Below, in pieces: positions 31,415 through 42,500 of a stretch of 64,000 nt of DNA (positions are counted from its first letter, which is position 1; every line of letters begins with the position of its first letter). The notes under the pieces were generated by a model. It was not told the origin of the DNA, ran no database searches, and was given only the letters and a program-made list of their open reading frames with translations. Origin of the DNA: Acidobacteriota bacterium. GTDB taxonomy: Bacteria; Acidobacteriota; Terriglobia; Acidiferrales; UBA7541. The stretch covers positions 1 through 64,000 of the forward strand of contig JABCZG010000026.1 of the NCBI GenBank assembly GCA_013289835.1, in the 5' to 3' direction. Both the position numbers and the translations under genes were made by a program.

Positions 31415-32591
31415 GACGAACCGCCGCCGCATGTTTTCCCCACGCGCCCGTTTTGAGAATCTCTTCCATTTGCGCCAGTGTTACGTCGCACTCCTCCTCG
31501 CGATTGTAAAAATGAGGCGAGATCCGCACCCCGGCCTTTGGCCGATAGTCCACCAAGATATCTCGCGCGAGGAGTTCGCGGCAAACTTCGTATGCATGCG
31601 GGCATTCCACAGAAACCGTCCCTGCGCGTTCCGCCGCATTCTCCGGCGTATTCACGCGCCACCCGCGGGACCTTGCACCGTCCATCAAGCGCGCCGTCAA
31701 TCCCCTAGACTTCTCGCGTACAGCTTGGATGCCAACTTCGTTGAGAATGTCTAGCCCCGGCTGACACGCAAAGAGGGCGGGGATGTGCGGCGTGCCGTTC
31801 ATGTAGCGGAACGAATCTTCGCGCGCGTCGATCGCGCCGGTTTCGAACGCAAACGGACGCTCATGCGCCATCCAACCGGTCAACGAAGGCCGCAGCTTCC
31901 CGCGCAGATCTTCACGGACGTAGAGATAAGCAACGCCGGGGCCGCCGCACAACCACTTCAGAACGCCGCCAACCGCAAAATCCACGCCAAGACTCCGTAC
32001 ATCCAGCGGAATAGCCCCGGTGGCTTGAAACGCATCGAGGATCACATATGCGCCCACCCGGTGGGCCCGCTCAATGATCGCCCGCGCATCCACAATAAAA
32101 GAGCTGCGGAACAAAACCTGCGAAATCGGCACTAGCAGCGTGGTCTCATCGATGGCCGCCAGCAGCTTGTCCAAATCTATTCGAATGTGATCCGGCGTCG
32201 GAACAACCTCGACACGCGCCCCGTGACGGCGCTGCTCATGATAGAAGTATTGAATCGAAGGAAATTCAAGCTCTACCATCACCACTTTGTTGCGCGGCCC
32301 GTGGAAATCGAAACACGAGGAAATCACCGCCTGCGTAAGCGTCACGTTTTGATGTAGCGAAATCTCGCCCGCGCGCGCTCCGATCAGCGGCGCGATTTTG
32401 TCGCCCACGCGGGTGGCCATCTCCCACCAGCTTTCTTCCCACGCGCGAACTCCGCGCTCCGCCCACGAATCCGCATACGCGCGCATTTCGTCGTACACCC
32501 TGCGAGGCATGGCGCCCAGCGAATTGCTGATCATGTAGGTGGTGCGGTCAAGAATCGGAAATTCGCCGCGCCACCTTAGGAGTTCATCCAT
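31407..32591 (-). CDS. Class V aminotransferase (kynureninase/cysteine-desulfurase-like)
   Basis: A 394-residue PLP enzyme from the ATG at 32591, which has GCGGAAC upstream. Features are TYMISNSLGAMPRRVYDEM, HQNVTLTQAVISSCFDF, YVILDAFQATGAIPLDV (PLP Asp), the Schiff-base Lys in VGGVLKWLCGGPGVAYLYV, and RYMNGTPHIPAL. The GGVLKWLCGG context is close to kynureninase-like enzymes, but kynurenine use is unproven. It overlaps the amino-acid permease by eight bases, suggesting its substrate is the imported amino acid. Confidence 0.88.
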   Translation of the reverse strand: MDELLRWRGEFPILDRTTYMISNSLGAMPRRVYDEMRAYADSWAERGVRAWEESWWEMATRVGDKIAPLIGARAGEISLHQNVTLTQAVISSCFDFHGPRNKVVMVELEFPSIQYFYHEQRRHGARVEVVPTPDHIRIDLDKLLAAIDETTLLVPISQVLFRSSFIVDARAIIERAHRVGAYVILDAFQATGAIPLDVRSLGVDFAVGGVLKWLCGGPGVAYLYVREDLRGKLRPSLTGWMAHERPFAFETGAIDAREDSFRYMNGTPHIPALFACQPGLDILNEVGIQAVREKSRGLTARLMDGARSRGWRVNTPENAAERAGTVSVECPHAYEVCRELLARDILVDYRPKAGVRISPHFYNREEECDVTLAQMEEILKTGAWGKHAAAVRHA

Positions 32592-34020
32592 CGTGCAGTT
32601 CCGCGCCGGCATCAACGTGCGAGCGGGCCTTTCGCCAGACAAAGTAGCACACCGTGAGGAAGAGCAGCCAGGGCACGCCTGCCAGAAGCGTGATGCGAAA
32701 TCCCGGAACCCACCACGTCGATATCAGCACAGCCAGAACTCCCGCGAAACCTAAAAGCGACGCCCACGGCCCCGGCGGGCCCAGCCGAAGATAAGGTCTG
32801 GCGTTGCGCTTGTGATACCGGCGGAACGCAAGATGCGTCAGCAACGTCATCAGCCACGCAAACAGCGCCCCAAACGTGCTCAGCCCCACCATGAAAACGA
32901 AAAGCGAATCTTTAAATCGTTCGGACAAAACCAGCGCCGCGACCATTCCACCCGCCGAAGTCAGGACCGCAATCACCGGCATGCCTTTCTTGCTCAATCG
33001 TCCAAGAATCGCCGGAAGATACCCGCCGCGCGCCAGCGAGAACGCCAGCCTAGCGCCAAAGTACAAATTGGCCACCGCGCTGGAAAGCGCCGCCGTCAAC
33101 ACCGCAAGATTCATGATGTGGCTGGCCCCGGGAATGCCCACCGTCTTGAAAACTCGAACAAAGGGGCTCTCGCCCAGCCCAATCTGTGTCCACGGAACAA
33201 TCCCGACCACCAGCGCCAGTCCCGCCACATAGAAAAGCACCAGCGCAAACAGCGTTCTCCGCAGCGCCTTCGGCACCGCCATCTTCGGATCGGCAGCCTC
33301 GCCGGCCGTGCTTCCCACCACCTCAATTCCAAAGAAACTGAAAAGCCCCAAAATAACGCCCAGCCCCACACCCTTCCAACCATTGGGAAGAAAACCGCCA
33401 TGCGCTGTGTAATTCGCAAAACCAATCTTGGGAAAACCCACGCCCGTGAGCAGCGCCGTTCCCAGAATCAGGAAAACTACGATCACTACGACCTTGAACA
33501 GAGAGAGGAGATACTCGAACGAACCAAGGTTTCCTATGCTCATGGTGTTGACGTAGAGAATCACCAGCGAGAACAAGCCAATCCACACCCACGATGGAGT
33601 GGTAGGAAACCAGAAGCTGCAATAGATCGACGCGGCCACAACTTCGCTGCCCACCACAACCATCATGCAGAGCCAATACGTTAACCGCACAGCAAATCCC
33701 GCCCACGGATGGAGGTACATCTCCGCGTACAGTCCAAACGATCCCGCCGCAGGATGAGCTGCCGCCATCTCTGCAAGCGCCCACATCATGGTCAGGGCAA
33801 TGCACGCTCCACCAATGAAGCTCAGAATGACGCCCGGTCCGGCAAGCTTCACGGAGATGGCGCTTCCCAGGAACAAGCCCGTCCCGATGGTGCTGCCGAT
33901 GCCGATCATGGCCAGTTGCATCGGTGTAAGATTTCGGTGAAGCCCAGCCTCTCGCTCCACAACCGAGGCAGGCTCCGCCGGGGAGAGCGGAGTTTCGCGT
34001 GCAACGGGGGAATCCGTCAT
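32584..34020 (-). CDS. APC-family amino acid permease
   Basis: A 478-residue transporter with about twelve membrane helices. It starts at the MTDSPVARETPL methionine (34020). The first helix has the consensus MQLAMIGIGSTIGTGLFLGSA, helix 6 has LFSFFGIEVVGSTAGEAADPKMAVPKALRRTL, and a cytoplasmic loop has GRLSKKGMPVIAV. This is the amino-acid/GABA permease subfamily (proton symport at the inner membrane). Specificity is not predictable. It is first in the operon with aminotransferase, pcm and glycosyltransferase genes. Confidence 0.93.
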   Translation of the reverse strand: MTDSPVARETPLSPAEPASVVEREAGLHRNLTPMQLAMIGIGSTIGTGLFLGSAISVKLAGPGVILSFIGGACIALTMMWALAEMAAAHPAAGSFGLYAEMYLHPWAGFAVRLTYWLCMMVVVGSEVVAASIYCSFWFPTTPSWVWIGLFSLVILYVNTMSIGNLGSFEYLLSLFKVVVIVVFLILGTALLTGVGFPKIGFANYTAHGGFLPNGWKGVGLGVILGLFSFFGIEVVGSTAGEAADPKMAVPKALRRTLFALVLFYVAGLALVVGIVPWTQIGLGESPFVRVFKTVGIPGASHIMNLAVLTAALSSAVANLYFGARLAFSLARGGYLPAILGRLSKKGMPVIAVLTSAGGMVAALVLSERFKDSLFVFMVGLSTFGALFAWLMTLLTHLAFRRYHKRNARPYLRLGPPGPWASLLGFAGVLAVLISTWWVPGFRITLLAGVPWLLFLTVCYFVWRKARSHVDAGAELHDG

Positions 34021-34181
34021 GGCGCGGCATCCTACCAGAATGCCCTCCGGATTACTCACCTGAACCATGGGCCAGTGAACGAGGGAGCACGACTGTCCTT
34101 CGCGAGCCACGCGAGGAACCGTCCACTTTTCTAAAATAGCTGACGTGGCGGAAACACGAGACATGCGCTACGGAGGCAGTC

Positions 34182-34862
34182 ATGAAAGCGGTTCTGGCAC
34201 TGGTCATCATTTACGTCGGTACATTCTTTCTTGTCATTCAGGGTGCTTCGCAAAATCCCGTCCAGGCTGCGCCGCAGGGCGCGGCTCCTTCCCAAGCAAA
34301 CGCGACGCCGGCGCCAGCACCCGCCATTGATCCAGTGAAGGAAGCCGATATTCGCTCGCTTATGGAGCTCGTTGGCGCGCGCGATCTCGTGCAAGATGGT
34401 GAAACCGCCGCCGTCGAGCAGGCGCGGGAAAAGCTGCTCGCCACCGTGCCCAATAACGAAAAAGGCCAGACGTTCGTGAATACGTTTGCCACTGTCTACC
34501 AGAAAAAATTCGGCGTGGACCAGGTAACCGAGCAGCTCGTTGGAATTTACGATAAGCATTACACCGAAGACGAAATCAAGGGCCTATTGCAATTTTATGG
34601 ATCGCCTCTAGGCCAAAAGGTCGCCGCGGAAATGCCCAAGATCAACCGCGAAACCCAGGCAGCAATCCGGACAGTGAGCGGCAAAGCGGCTAGAGAAGCT
34701 CTTACAGAAGTGAAGATGCAAAACCCCGAGATTGGGCAAAACGCAAGGCTCGGGAATGGCCAGGGTTCAGGACAGGGTCGCTGGCAGCAACGCCGCGGGC
34801 AACAAGCCGGTCAGGGGCAGCAACCTCCGCAACAGGCCGCGCAACAGCAAGATCCACAATAA
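34182..34862 (+). CDS. Exported DUF2059 protein
   Basis: A 226-residue protein. A signal peptide (VLALVIIYVGTFFLVIQGASQ) and Ala/Pro linker precede a helical DUF2059 domain with IRSLMELVGARDLVQ, QKKFGVDQVTEQLVGIYDKHYTEDEIKGLLQFYGSPLGQKVAAEMP. A long Gln/Gly-rich low-complexity tail follows (from about 185). DUF2059 proteins are periplasmic and uncharacterised. GGAGG precedes the ATG. It is convergent with tamB, with a hairpin terminator between them. Confidence 0.88.
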   Translation: MKAVLALVIIYVGTFFLVIQGASQNPVQAAPQGAAPSQANATPAPAPAIDPVKEADIRSLMELVGARDLVQDGETAAVEQAREKLLATVPNNEKGQTFVNTFATVYQKKFGVDQVTEQLVGIYDKHYTEDEIKGLLQFYGSPLGQKVAAEMPKINRETQAAIRTVSGKAAREALTEVKMQNPEIGQNARLGNGQGSGQGRWQQRRGQQAGQGQQPPQQAAQQQDPQ

Positions 34863-34879
34863 TCCGAATTTCAAATTGG

Positions 34880-34916
34880 AAAGCGCTTCCGAATCACTGG
34901 AAGCGCTTTTTGATTT
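34880..34916 (+). terminator. Rho-independent terminator
   Basis: AAAGCGCTTCC (34880-34890) and GGAAGCGCTTT (34899-34909) form an 11-bp stem with an 8-base loop, followed by TTGATTTTT. It ends the DUF2059 gene. The stop codon of tamB on the other strand lies in the loop. Confidence 0.85.
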
Positions 34917-37900
34917 TTACGTCGATGCCGAACGTGCCGTTGTAATCGCGCAATCCCACAATAGATACGTTTCGGTCCACGTTGTATTCCACCTGGATGA
35001 CCTGCTCTTGCGTCGAACCCACATTCGATACATAGGTGATCGTCAAGTTGCGCGCGATCTGTTGCTCGACCGTGACGCGCGCCCCGGCGTTTTGTTCGGA
35101 TGTCGCTGATCCAAGAGTGGTCAGCCCTGGATCCACCCGGAATCTCGTGATCCCAAATAGCCGCTCCACCCTCCCGCCCACTTGACTGGATATGGCTTCC
35201 GACAGAATCGCCGAAGCCCCCGCCGTGTTTCCCTGCGACGTGCCACCACTCCGCGCCGTGGACTCGGAGCTCGTCTGTCCCAATGCCAGCAACGTAATGA
35301 TGTCGTTCCCAGGGAGCGGCGGATCGGAACGGTACGCCAGCGTAAGCTTGCTCGCTGGCCCGTTAAAATTCAGCGTGATTTCGTACTGTTGTATGTTCGT
35401 GGTTGCTTCCACGTTGACAACCGGATCGAGACGGAAAGGATTCGCAAAGTTCAGGTCGCCCCGCGTGACGCGGTAACGATTTCCAGCGAAGTACAAATCT
35501 CCCGCGAGAATGTGTATGTGTCCCAGGAGGATGGGGTGCTCCCACGTTCCACGCACACGCAGATTGGCTTCTGCCTGAAGTCCCGCGCCGGGCCATTCCA
35601 TGCGCGCATCCGGTGCGGAAACCGCTTCCACGTCGAATTGCAAATTCCGCAGAAATGGTGAAGTCGTAGAGGGCCCGGTTATGCCTTCTTTTGCCGATAC
35701 CAGCATTCCCGCAACTTCCAGGCCCTGCGTCAATGTGACCCGATCAATCGTCACCTTACCGGAAAGGACGCCGGCCGTCGTCGTGCCCGTCAGTCGCAGC
35801 GAGCCGCCGACGAGCCAGCTCATCCCGACCGGATAGCGAATGCGCAGGCGATCGCTGTGTAAGGTGACATCGTAGCGCAGCGGGCTCTCGGCGTAGTTCA
35901 CGCTGCCGGAAAGTTGCAACGTACCGCCGCCGGCTTCGGCGCTTACGTTTTCAAAATACAGCCGCGTGGCATCGAAGACGATGTCTCCCTGAATGGCACT
36001 GAGGCCCGTGGGAAAATCCAACTCGCGAACAGATGCTTTTTCAATATGAACGCGGCCCGTGATGCGCGGGCGGTCCAGCGTGCCTTCGAACGAAGCGTTG
36101 ATTTGCGCGGGGCCTCTCGCATCAAAGTTCGGCGCAAATCCGCTGATAAGCCGAAGGTCCACGGCGCCGTTCAAGCGCAATCCCAGGGTGCGCTTCCCGG
36201 TAAACCGCACCGAGCCCTCAATCTGCAGATTCGTGTCCGTTCCCCGCAACGTGGCGGGCTCGATCTCCAGGCTGTCTTTCGAAGAGCGCAGATGGACTGG
36301 GCCTGTGTTTTCCAGCCGCACATTTGCATAATTCAAAGCCAGCCGCGAGAGGTTTGCATCGATGACAATGCTCTCCGGTTGCTTCAGCGACCCGTTCACC
36401 GAAATGTCGCCGTCTGCATTGGCGTGGCCGTCGAGCTTGCCCAGATGCATCGCGGTCAATAGGAAAGGATCCAGGTTCATATTCTTGATGGATACCTTTC
36501 CGCTCAGCGGATAAGGATCGGCCAGCCCTAGCGTGTACCCGCCCGAAATCTCTCCGGTGCTCATCGCCGAACCCAGCTCCAGATGCGCGGTGTGTCCGTC
36601 TGAAGTCAAACTGCCATCGAAACTGCCAATCACCACATCCCCGACCCGCAGATCAACAACGCGCGCGGTTCCATCGCCGGTAGGCGCTCGCAGCGGACCG
36701 CTCGCCTTCAGCTTAAAACTGACTTGTCCACCTACCGGAAAACGCACCGATTGCAATTTCTCAAAATTTTCGAGCGGCAGCGCCGCCCCCGCGAGGTCCA
36801 CAGAAATCGTTTGATCGGCAAAACGATATCCCGCCGAACCGGTGATGATTCCCGCCCCGCGGCCACTTTCTTTTCCGGGCGGGAAAAAGCGCAGTTCGGC
36901 ATCCGCGACCCGCACTTCAGAGGGAAGCAAATTCAGTTGCCCGCGCAAGCGATTGAACGAAAGGCCGTAGACCTTGGCATCGGCAAGATCGAAGAGTCCC
37001 GTAACGCTCGGTTCTGCCCTCGTGCCTCTCCCGTGGAATTGGCCCGTCAGCTTGCCGCTGACCGGATACGACCAGCCGATAAGCTGTTCGATGCTCTCAA
37101 CCGGAAGTTTTTCGAAATTGACCTCCGCGGTCCAGTCATTCCCCGATAGGAACTCCCAATTCGTCAGTTCGAGTGTCGCCTCCACATCCGTTCCCATTTC
37201 TCCCCGCCGTGCGTGCCCATGCGTCAGGGATAGTTCCGACGGTGAGTACGTTAGATCGCCGTCAAGATAATCCAGAAACGCCCCGTCGTATCGCACACGC
37301 TCGCCGCGCAGGTGCCCTTGGAACGTAGGCTGGCCAGATGCTCCCAGGATTTTGCCGTCCCACGTTGCGTTCCCCGAAAGCGGTATCGCAGCATCAATCG
37401 ATCCAGGCTTGGCTCCTCGAAGTCCATTAATGAAATCCTTGTACGTCTCGAGGGCACTCGTTTCGAGTCGCATCGCCAGCGTGGAGTTTCTCGGTGCAAG
37501 CACTCCATCAATGGTGCCGTGTGACGACGGCGTTTCGAATTCCCCCGATTGAATCGCCAGGATGTTGGGGTCGTAGCGATAGCTGAACTTCCACGCCGCG
37601 CTCACTGGCTGGTGGCGTTCTGCGACTTGATCGGGAGGGTTCCACACCGTCTTAACTGAAATCTCAAAATGCTCGAAGTTCCCCTTCCAGGTCTCCACCG
37701 TGTCCGCCGTCATCATTGCATCCCAGTGCAGCTCATCAATCGGAAAGTCGCGATGCTCGATGGCCGGCAAAACCCCGGCGAGCCGCGTATTTTGCACGTG
37801 CGTATCCGCGCGGAATTGCAGTCCGTCAAAGCGCAAGGTCACCCGCCCCGTCACGCTGCCGCCGAACGCCCCTGCGAAGAAATCCGGAATTTCAAGGCCG

Positions 37901-38889
37901 CGGTTGTCGATTTTGTAGCTGCCGTGGCTGGTTAGCCCAGTCGTGTGAAACTCCTTGTAAGGTAACGCGATGTTGTACCCGGAATAGCTCCCGCTCCCCT
38001 TATACTGCCCGTCCGCCAGTTGACCCTCGCCGCGGAAGTCCACCCGCCCCGTGGGCACCAATGGGTTGCGCAAGGTCTCGCGGAAATCGATCAGCTCACT
38101 CCAGCCTCGGTAGCGGAAACTCCACTGCGGCTTCGCGAAATTGCTCATCTCCGCCTGTGCATCGAGATGCGAGCGCCCGACGTTGAGCATGCCCTGTTCA
38201 AGCGTAAATCCATCGCGCCATAACGTGAACTTCGCTGTCAGACTGACTGGCAAGGGCAGGTAGCGCTGCGATGTAAATTGCAGGGTCCGCCATTCGACGT
38301 TGCCCACGTACAGCGGATTCGCCGTCGTGCCTCCCGCATCCAGAGAAAGTTTCAATTCGCCGCCCTTCACCACCAGCGGTTCCATGATGTCGTTGTACAA
38401 AATCCAGCCGTCCTCGATCTGCAGCCGCTGGATATGCAACGCGAAGAGTGAGTCGCGAACTGGCTTATTCGAGGGGCGCTGCGGCACTGGTACGTTTGTA
38501 GCCCCAATTTTATCTACGCGAATGTGCACATGTGGTTCCCGGACGAAGAGCTCCTCCAGCGAAACTTTGCGGCCCCAAAATGACTCGATTCGCAGCCCCG
38601 CTTCCACCTCTTTTGCCGAAAGAAGAGGTTCGGTTCCAACGGGCTCTTTACCATGGATCACCAGCCCTTTGATCGTTACGCGCATGGACATCCATTTAAC
38701 CGACAACGCGCGGAATTCGACCTTGCCGCCGGTCATGGATTGCAGCCGCCTCACGATCAGTCGGCTGAGCAACGGATTCCCCGCTCCGCTCCCAAAGAAT
38801 ACGATGACGGACAGAATCGCAATCACCGTCAGAACCCACGGGGTGTGGATGATCCAGTTCCAGATCGGGTGGCGGGTATCGCGCTTCAT
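34894..38889 (-). CDS. tamB: TamB-like translocation and assembly module protein
   Basis: A 1331-residue AsmA/TamB-type protein. It has an N-terminal inner-membrane anchor (WVLTVIAILSVIVFFGSGAG), a very long beta-rich body, and the C-terminal DUF490 domain: QYEITLNFNGPASKLTLAYRSDPPLPGNDIITLLALGQT, SSQVGGRVERLFGITRFRVDP. It ends with LRDYNGTFGIDVKIKKRFQ. TamB spans the periplasm and works with a BamA-family porin in outer-membrane protein or lipid transport. It overlaps the SurA-like gene by four bases. Confidence 0.93.
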   Translation of the reverse strand: MKRDTRHPIWNWIIHTPWVLTVIAILSVIVFFGSGAGNPLLSRLIVRRLQSMTGGKVEFRALSVKWMSMRVTIKGLVIHGKEPVGTEPLLSAKEVEAGLRIESFWGRKVSLEELFVREPHVHIRVDKIGATNVPVPQRPSNKPVRDSLFALHIQRLQIEDGWILYNDIMEPLVVKGGELKLSLDAGGTTANPLYVGNVEWRTLQFTSQRYLPLPVSLTAKFTLWRDGFTLEQGMLNVGRSHLDAQAEMSNFAKPQWSFRYRGWSELIDFRETLRNPLVPTGRVDFRGEGQLADGQYKGSGSYSGYNIALPYKEFHTTGLTSHGSYKIDNRGLEIPDFFAGAFGGSVTGRVTLRFDGLQFRADTHVQNTRLAGVLPAIEHRDFPIDELHWDAMMTADTVETWKGNFEHFEISVKTVWNPPDQVAERHQPVSAAWKFSYRYDPNILAIQSGEFETPSSHGTIDGVLAPRNSTLAMRLETSALETYKDFINGLRGAKPGSIDAAIPLSGNATWDGKILGASGQPTFQGHLRGERVRYDGAFLDYLDGDLTYSPSELSLTHGHARRGEMGTDVEATLELTNWEFLSGNDWTAEVNFEKLPVESIEQLIGWSYPVSGKLTGQFHGRGTRAEPSVTGLFDLADAKVYGLSFNRLRGQLNLLPSEVRVADAELRFFPPGKESGRGAGIITGSAGYRFADQTISVDLAGAALPLENFEKLQSVRFPVGGQVSFKLKASGPLRAPTGDGTARVVDLRVGDVVIGSFDGSLTSDGHTAHLELGSAMSTGEISGGYTLGLADPYPLSGKVSIKNMNLDPFLLTAMHLGKLDGHANADGDISVNGSLKQPESIVIDANLSRLALNYANVRLENTGPVHLRSSKDSLEIEPATLRGTDTNLQIEGSVRFTGKRTLGLRLNGAVDLRLISGFAPNFDARGPAQINASFEGTLDRPRITGRVHIEKASVRELDFPTGLSAIQGDIVFDATRLYFENVSAEAGGGTLQLSGSVNYAESPLRYDVTLHSDRLRIRYPVGMSWLVGGSLRLTGTTTAGVLSGKVTIDRVTLTQGLEVAGMLVSAKEGITGPSTTSPFLRNLQFDVEAVSAPDARMEWPGAGLQAEANLRVRGTWEHPILLGHIHILAGDLYFAGNRYRVTRGDLNFANPFRLDPVVNVEATTNIQQYEITLNFNGPASKLTLAYRSDPPLPGNDIITLLALGQTSSESTARSGGTSQGNTAGASAILSEAISSQVGGRVERLFGITRFRVDPGLTTLGSATSEQNAGARVTVEQQIARNLTITYVSNVGSTQEQVIQVEYNVDRNVSIVGLRDYNGTFGIDVKIKKRFQ

Positions 38890-39533
38890 TTCGTCCCTTG
38901 ACCCATAAGTTTCTCAATGTGCAACCGCGCGCGGCTCTCGATCAGCCAGCGGTCGGCCTCGTCGTTGATGCCCCGTTGCACCAGAGCTTCCTGAATGGAG
39001 TCGCGCGCGTTCTCCAGCGACGGAGGCTCTTGTCCGCGGGACTTGGCCAGCGGCACAATCGACTTCAGGTAAAAATCCTCAATCGTCTTTGGATCAATCT
39101 GCACTGCCGGGCGAAACCGCGAATCAAGATAGTTGCTCAGGTATAGCTGCGAAGCCGCTATGCCGCGAATCTCCGCATCGTTCAAGCCGCTCTGTTTTTT
39201 TCTGGCCTCGTATTCTTCCTGGGACGCGAACGATTTTTCCAGGCGTTCCACGCTCCGCTGAATCTCTGCGTCGGAAGGCAGCGGAAATCGCGCCACTTCC
39301 GCTTCTGTTCGCACAATCCACTGATCGATCAGCCGGTCGAGGATCTGCGCGTCGCTTTCCGACTTCCCGTCCACAAGCAGTTGATAGCGGCTCAGCGTTC
39401 GAATATCGCTATCCAGAATGATGTCGTTTTCCACGCGCGCGGCAATCCGGTCCACGACCTCTTGCGCCGCTAGGGGAATGCCCGCGACCGCTAGCAATGC
39501 GCCACACAAGACGAGTTCGAAAAGCCGCCGCAT
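38886..39533 (-). CDS. SurA-N-like periplasmic chaperone without PPIase domain
   Basis: A 215-residue exported protein from the ATG at 39533, which overlaps the porin stop as TGATG. The signal peptide is LFELVLCGALLAVAGIPLAAQ. VVDRIAARVENDIILDSDIRTLSRYQLL and RLIDQWIVRTEAEV match the SurA N-terminal domain. A helical C-terminal part follows (ALVQRGINDEADRWLIESRARLHIEKLM). No parvulin PPIase domain is present, unlike SurA. It is probably a periplasmic chaperone for substrates of the neighbouring porin. Confidence 0.82.
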   Translation of the reverse strand: MRRLFELVLCGALLAVAGIPLAAQEVVDRIAARVENDIILDSDIRTLSRYQLLVDGKSESDAQILDRLIDQWIVRTEAEVARFPLPSDAEIQRSVERLEKSFASQEEYEARKKQSGLNDAEIRGIAASQLYLSNYLDSRFRPAVQIDPKTIEDFYLKSIVPLAKSRGQEPPSLENARDSIQEALVQRGINDEADRWLIESRARLHIEKLMGQGTK

Positions 39534-42500
39534 CAGAACGTCGATCCTAAATTGAAAAAGATTTGAAACCCTGACAGCCGCGTGCCTTGCTGCCCGAGGG
39601 AACCCGTAATGCAAGTGGGCGCGTTGCCCGGGCAAGGAATGGGGATCACGAATACCGGCCGATTGATCTGATATCCCAAATCAATGCGAATCGGTCCCAC
39701 GGGCGTCTTGTATCGCACTCCGAACCCAACGGTATGCGCAAAATAATTGAGCTCGTTGGTGCAGTTCGTGATGCACATCGGTAGATTCGTCGCGCTCGGC
39801 GGCAGCGCTGGATTTTGCAGCGCGAATGTCGGGCTGGGGAGGGTCGCGCGGAAATCGATCCGGCTCAGCCGGCTGTATACATTTCCTCCATCATAAAAAA
39901 TCGCCCCGCCCAGCGAAGTTCCCACAAACGGCAAACGCATCGGGAATCGGAATTCCTGGTTCAGGACCAGCATCGCCTGGCCCCCAACCGGGAACCCCGT
40001 GCAAGGATCGCGCGGACCTGCCTGATTGAGCGCAAATCCTCGCAGCGACGTGCCGCCTCCGGCGAAGAATCGTTCCGGCAGCGGGATAATCGTCGGCAAT
40101 GGCTCCGGCGCCACCGCGTTCGGAAGGCACGCACCCGGCGCAGGAGGTGGAAAACTCAGCGAAACCGTGTCCTTGTACGGCACCAGAATTCCAAAGCGCA
40201 CCGATCGCGCAAAACTAAATCTCCGTTTGATCGGATGGTACGTCGAATTCTGCACCAGGAAACGCATGAAGCTGGCGCTCGAACCCAAAGCCGTATCCGC
40301 ATCGCTGAATTCCGCGCTGTTGAAACTCCCCTTGCTGGCATCCGCGGGATTGTCCCGCGTGTCGCGGAACCACGTCACGCCAAATCCGGAAACCAGCGTT
40401 GGCTGTTCAAACAGGGGAATTTCCTCCGGCTCTACGTGCGAATTCAGGTTGGACGCCAGCACCTTTCGAAACGTATAGCGGTACAAAATCGTCGTTCGCG
40501 GCGTCACCTGTTCCGTCAGCTGCACCGAGCCCTCATAGCGCCTTGCTGTAAAGGTGTTGATGTCCTGCGTCTTCTCGGTATAGGTGGTCACCTGAAAACT
40601 GAAGTTCGGATCCCCAAATGTATTCGGAATGGAATAACCAAGCAGCGCGCGGTCTTCAATCGTGCTCCCGCGCAATTTGAACGACAGCGAATCCGCGCGC
40701 CCCGTGAGATTCAGCTTACTGACCTCCAGAATCCCGCGCGGAGCCGCCTGTATTTCTCCTGCGGTCGGATTCGTGGTGCTGGCGAGTCGCTGAACTTCAA
40801 ATCCGCCGCCGTACGAAATCGTGTAGCGCTTTGCTTCCTCCACGAGTACGGCAATATCTTTCTCCGGATCCGTCCCGCTCGGATTCTGCGGCTCAATCGT
40901 GACCCGATTGAACACCCCCAGGTTGTACAACCGCCTCTGCGCCTCCACGACATCACCTTCACGCAGAGGTTCGTTAACCTTGATGTGGATCTCCCGCCGA
41001 ATCACGCCTTGCCTCGTGTGGTCGTAACCGCTCAGCAGAACTCGCCGCACGAGCGTCTGCGGACCTTCCTGAATGCGGTATACCAGCCGGACGGGAGCGG
41101 CTTGTTCGACCTCGGACTTGGCCAGTTTTTTCTCTTTTCCGCTTTTTTCCTTGGAGGAAGCGCCGTTCGCGCTGTCGCCCGTGCTGGCCTCTTCCTTCAC
41201 CTGTTCGGCTGTGGCTGTAAAGCTGGCTTCGGGAAATCCTTCGTTGAAATACAGCGCCAGGATATTGTCCCGGTCGGTCGTGACCCCGAAATCGGAATAC
41301 GGCTGCCCCGGCGAAGAACCGACGACGCCAAGAAGTTCTCCTTCGGTAAACGCATGAATCCCCTCGATGGAAAGCGCGGCAACGCGCGTCTGTTTTCCTT
41401 CTTGCACCTTAAAACGGATGAACAAATCGCCTTCTTTGCCTTTGTAGTTGTCTTCAATCTGGTGCTCGACCGCGGCATCCAGAAAACCGTTCGCCTGATA
41501 CAGGTTTCGCATCGATTGCGCATCCGATTCCACCATCCGCCGGCTGAATCGCCCGGGAGAAGCAAACGCGCCGCCGAAAATTTGCAACCGGCTCCGCAGT
41601 AGCTCCGTGTCGAAATACGTGTTCCCGCTGATCTCAATCCCAATGAGCTTGTGCCGTTCCCCTCTCTCCACCGCATACGTAATGATCTCTTCCGTGCCCT
41701 TCCAGCTGCTTAGGCTGGTCTTCACGTCATGCGTGTCCGTCTTGTAGTCCACCTTGGCATCAAAATATCCAGCCCGCTCCAGCTTCTCGAGAAGGTTCCG
41801 TTTTCCCTCTTCCAGCAGGTCTACATCCACCGCGCCTTCCTGGTAGATCGGTATGAGTCGTTTGAGTTCGCCCCCGGAAAATTTCGCGCCCGTCACAGAC
41901 ATTTCGACGCGCGGCCCTTCCGTCACATCCAGGTCCAGCGGGACCGTATTCTTCGCCACGTCATATTCGCCGCGGTGCATCGAAGCGCGTGCGCTCAGAT
42001 GTCCTTTCTTCACCAGAAATTTCCGGATGCGGTCCGTCCCTTTCTGCAGCCACGCCGAGGTGATCTCCCGGCCCTTTTTCATTTTCAGCTTCGAGAGCAA
42101 CTCGGCGTCTCGAAATTCGGTATCGTTCTTCAGGTGGATGGCCCCCACGCGCGCGCGCGGGCCCGGTTTTACGTGGACAACTATGTCCATTTCGTGCGTT
42201 TCCGTGTGCGGCGCCGTTTCCGCCGAAACCTCTGCTCGGTACAACCCCTCCTCGCGGAGTGTTTCCCGCAATCGCTCCAGCCCTTCCGTCACCCCAGCTT
42301 GCCGAAACGTTTGTCCCAGACCAAGTTGCATGGCCGCTGCCGCCGTGGAATCTGTCGGGGGAGCCACCAGCCCTTCAATTCGCACCTGGTTGAAAAACAG
42401 GTTCTCTCGCGCCACGAAGTCCAGCCGCACTCCGCCCCCGACAGGCGTCACCACCGCCTGCAAATCCGCGTAATCCCCCGTTCGATACAGGGCCCGCAAA

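Noticed and set aside
32812..33684. Plus-strand ORF of 290 codons
   Set aside because: It lies antisense to the amino-acid permease and has Arg/Gln/His-rich chance composition.
39815..41602. Long plus-strand ORF of 595 codons
   Set aside because: It lies entirely antisense to the Omp85-type porin gene and is Arg/His-rich, the usual artefact of a high-GC gene read on the other strand.
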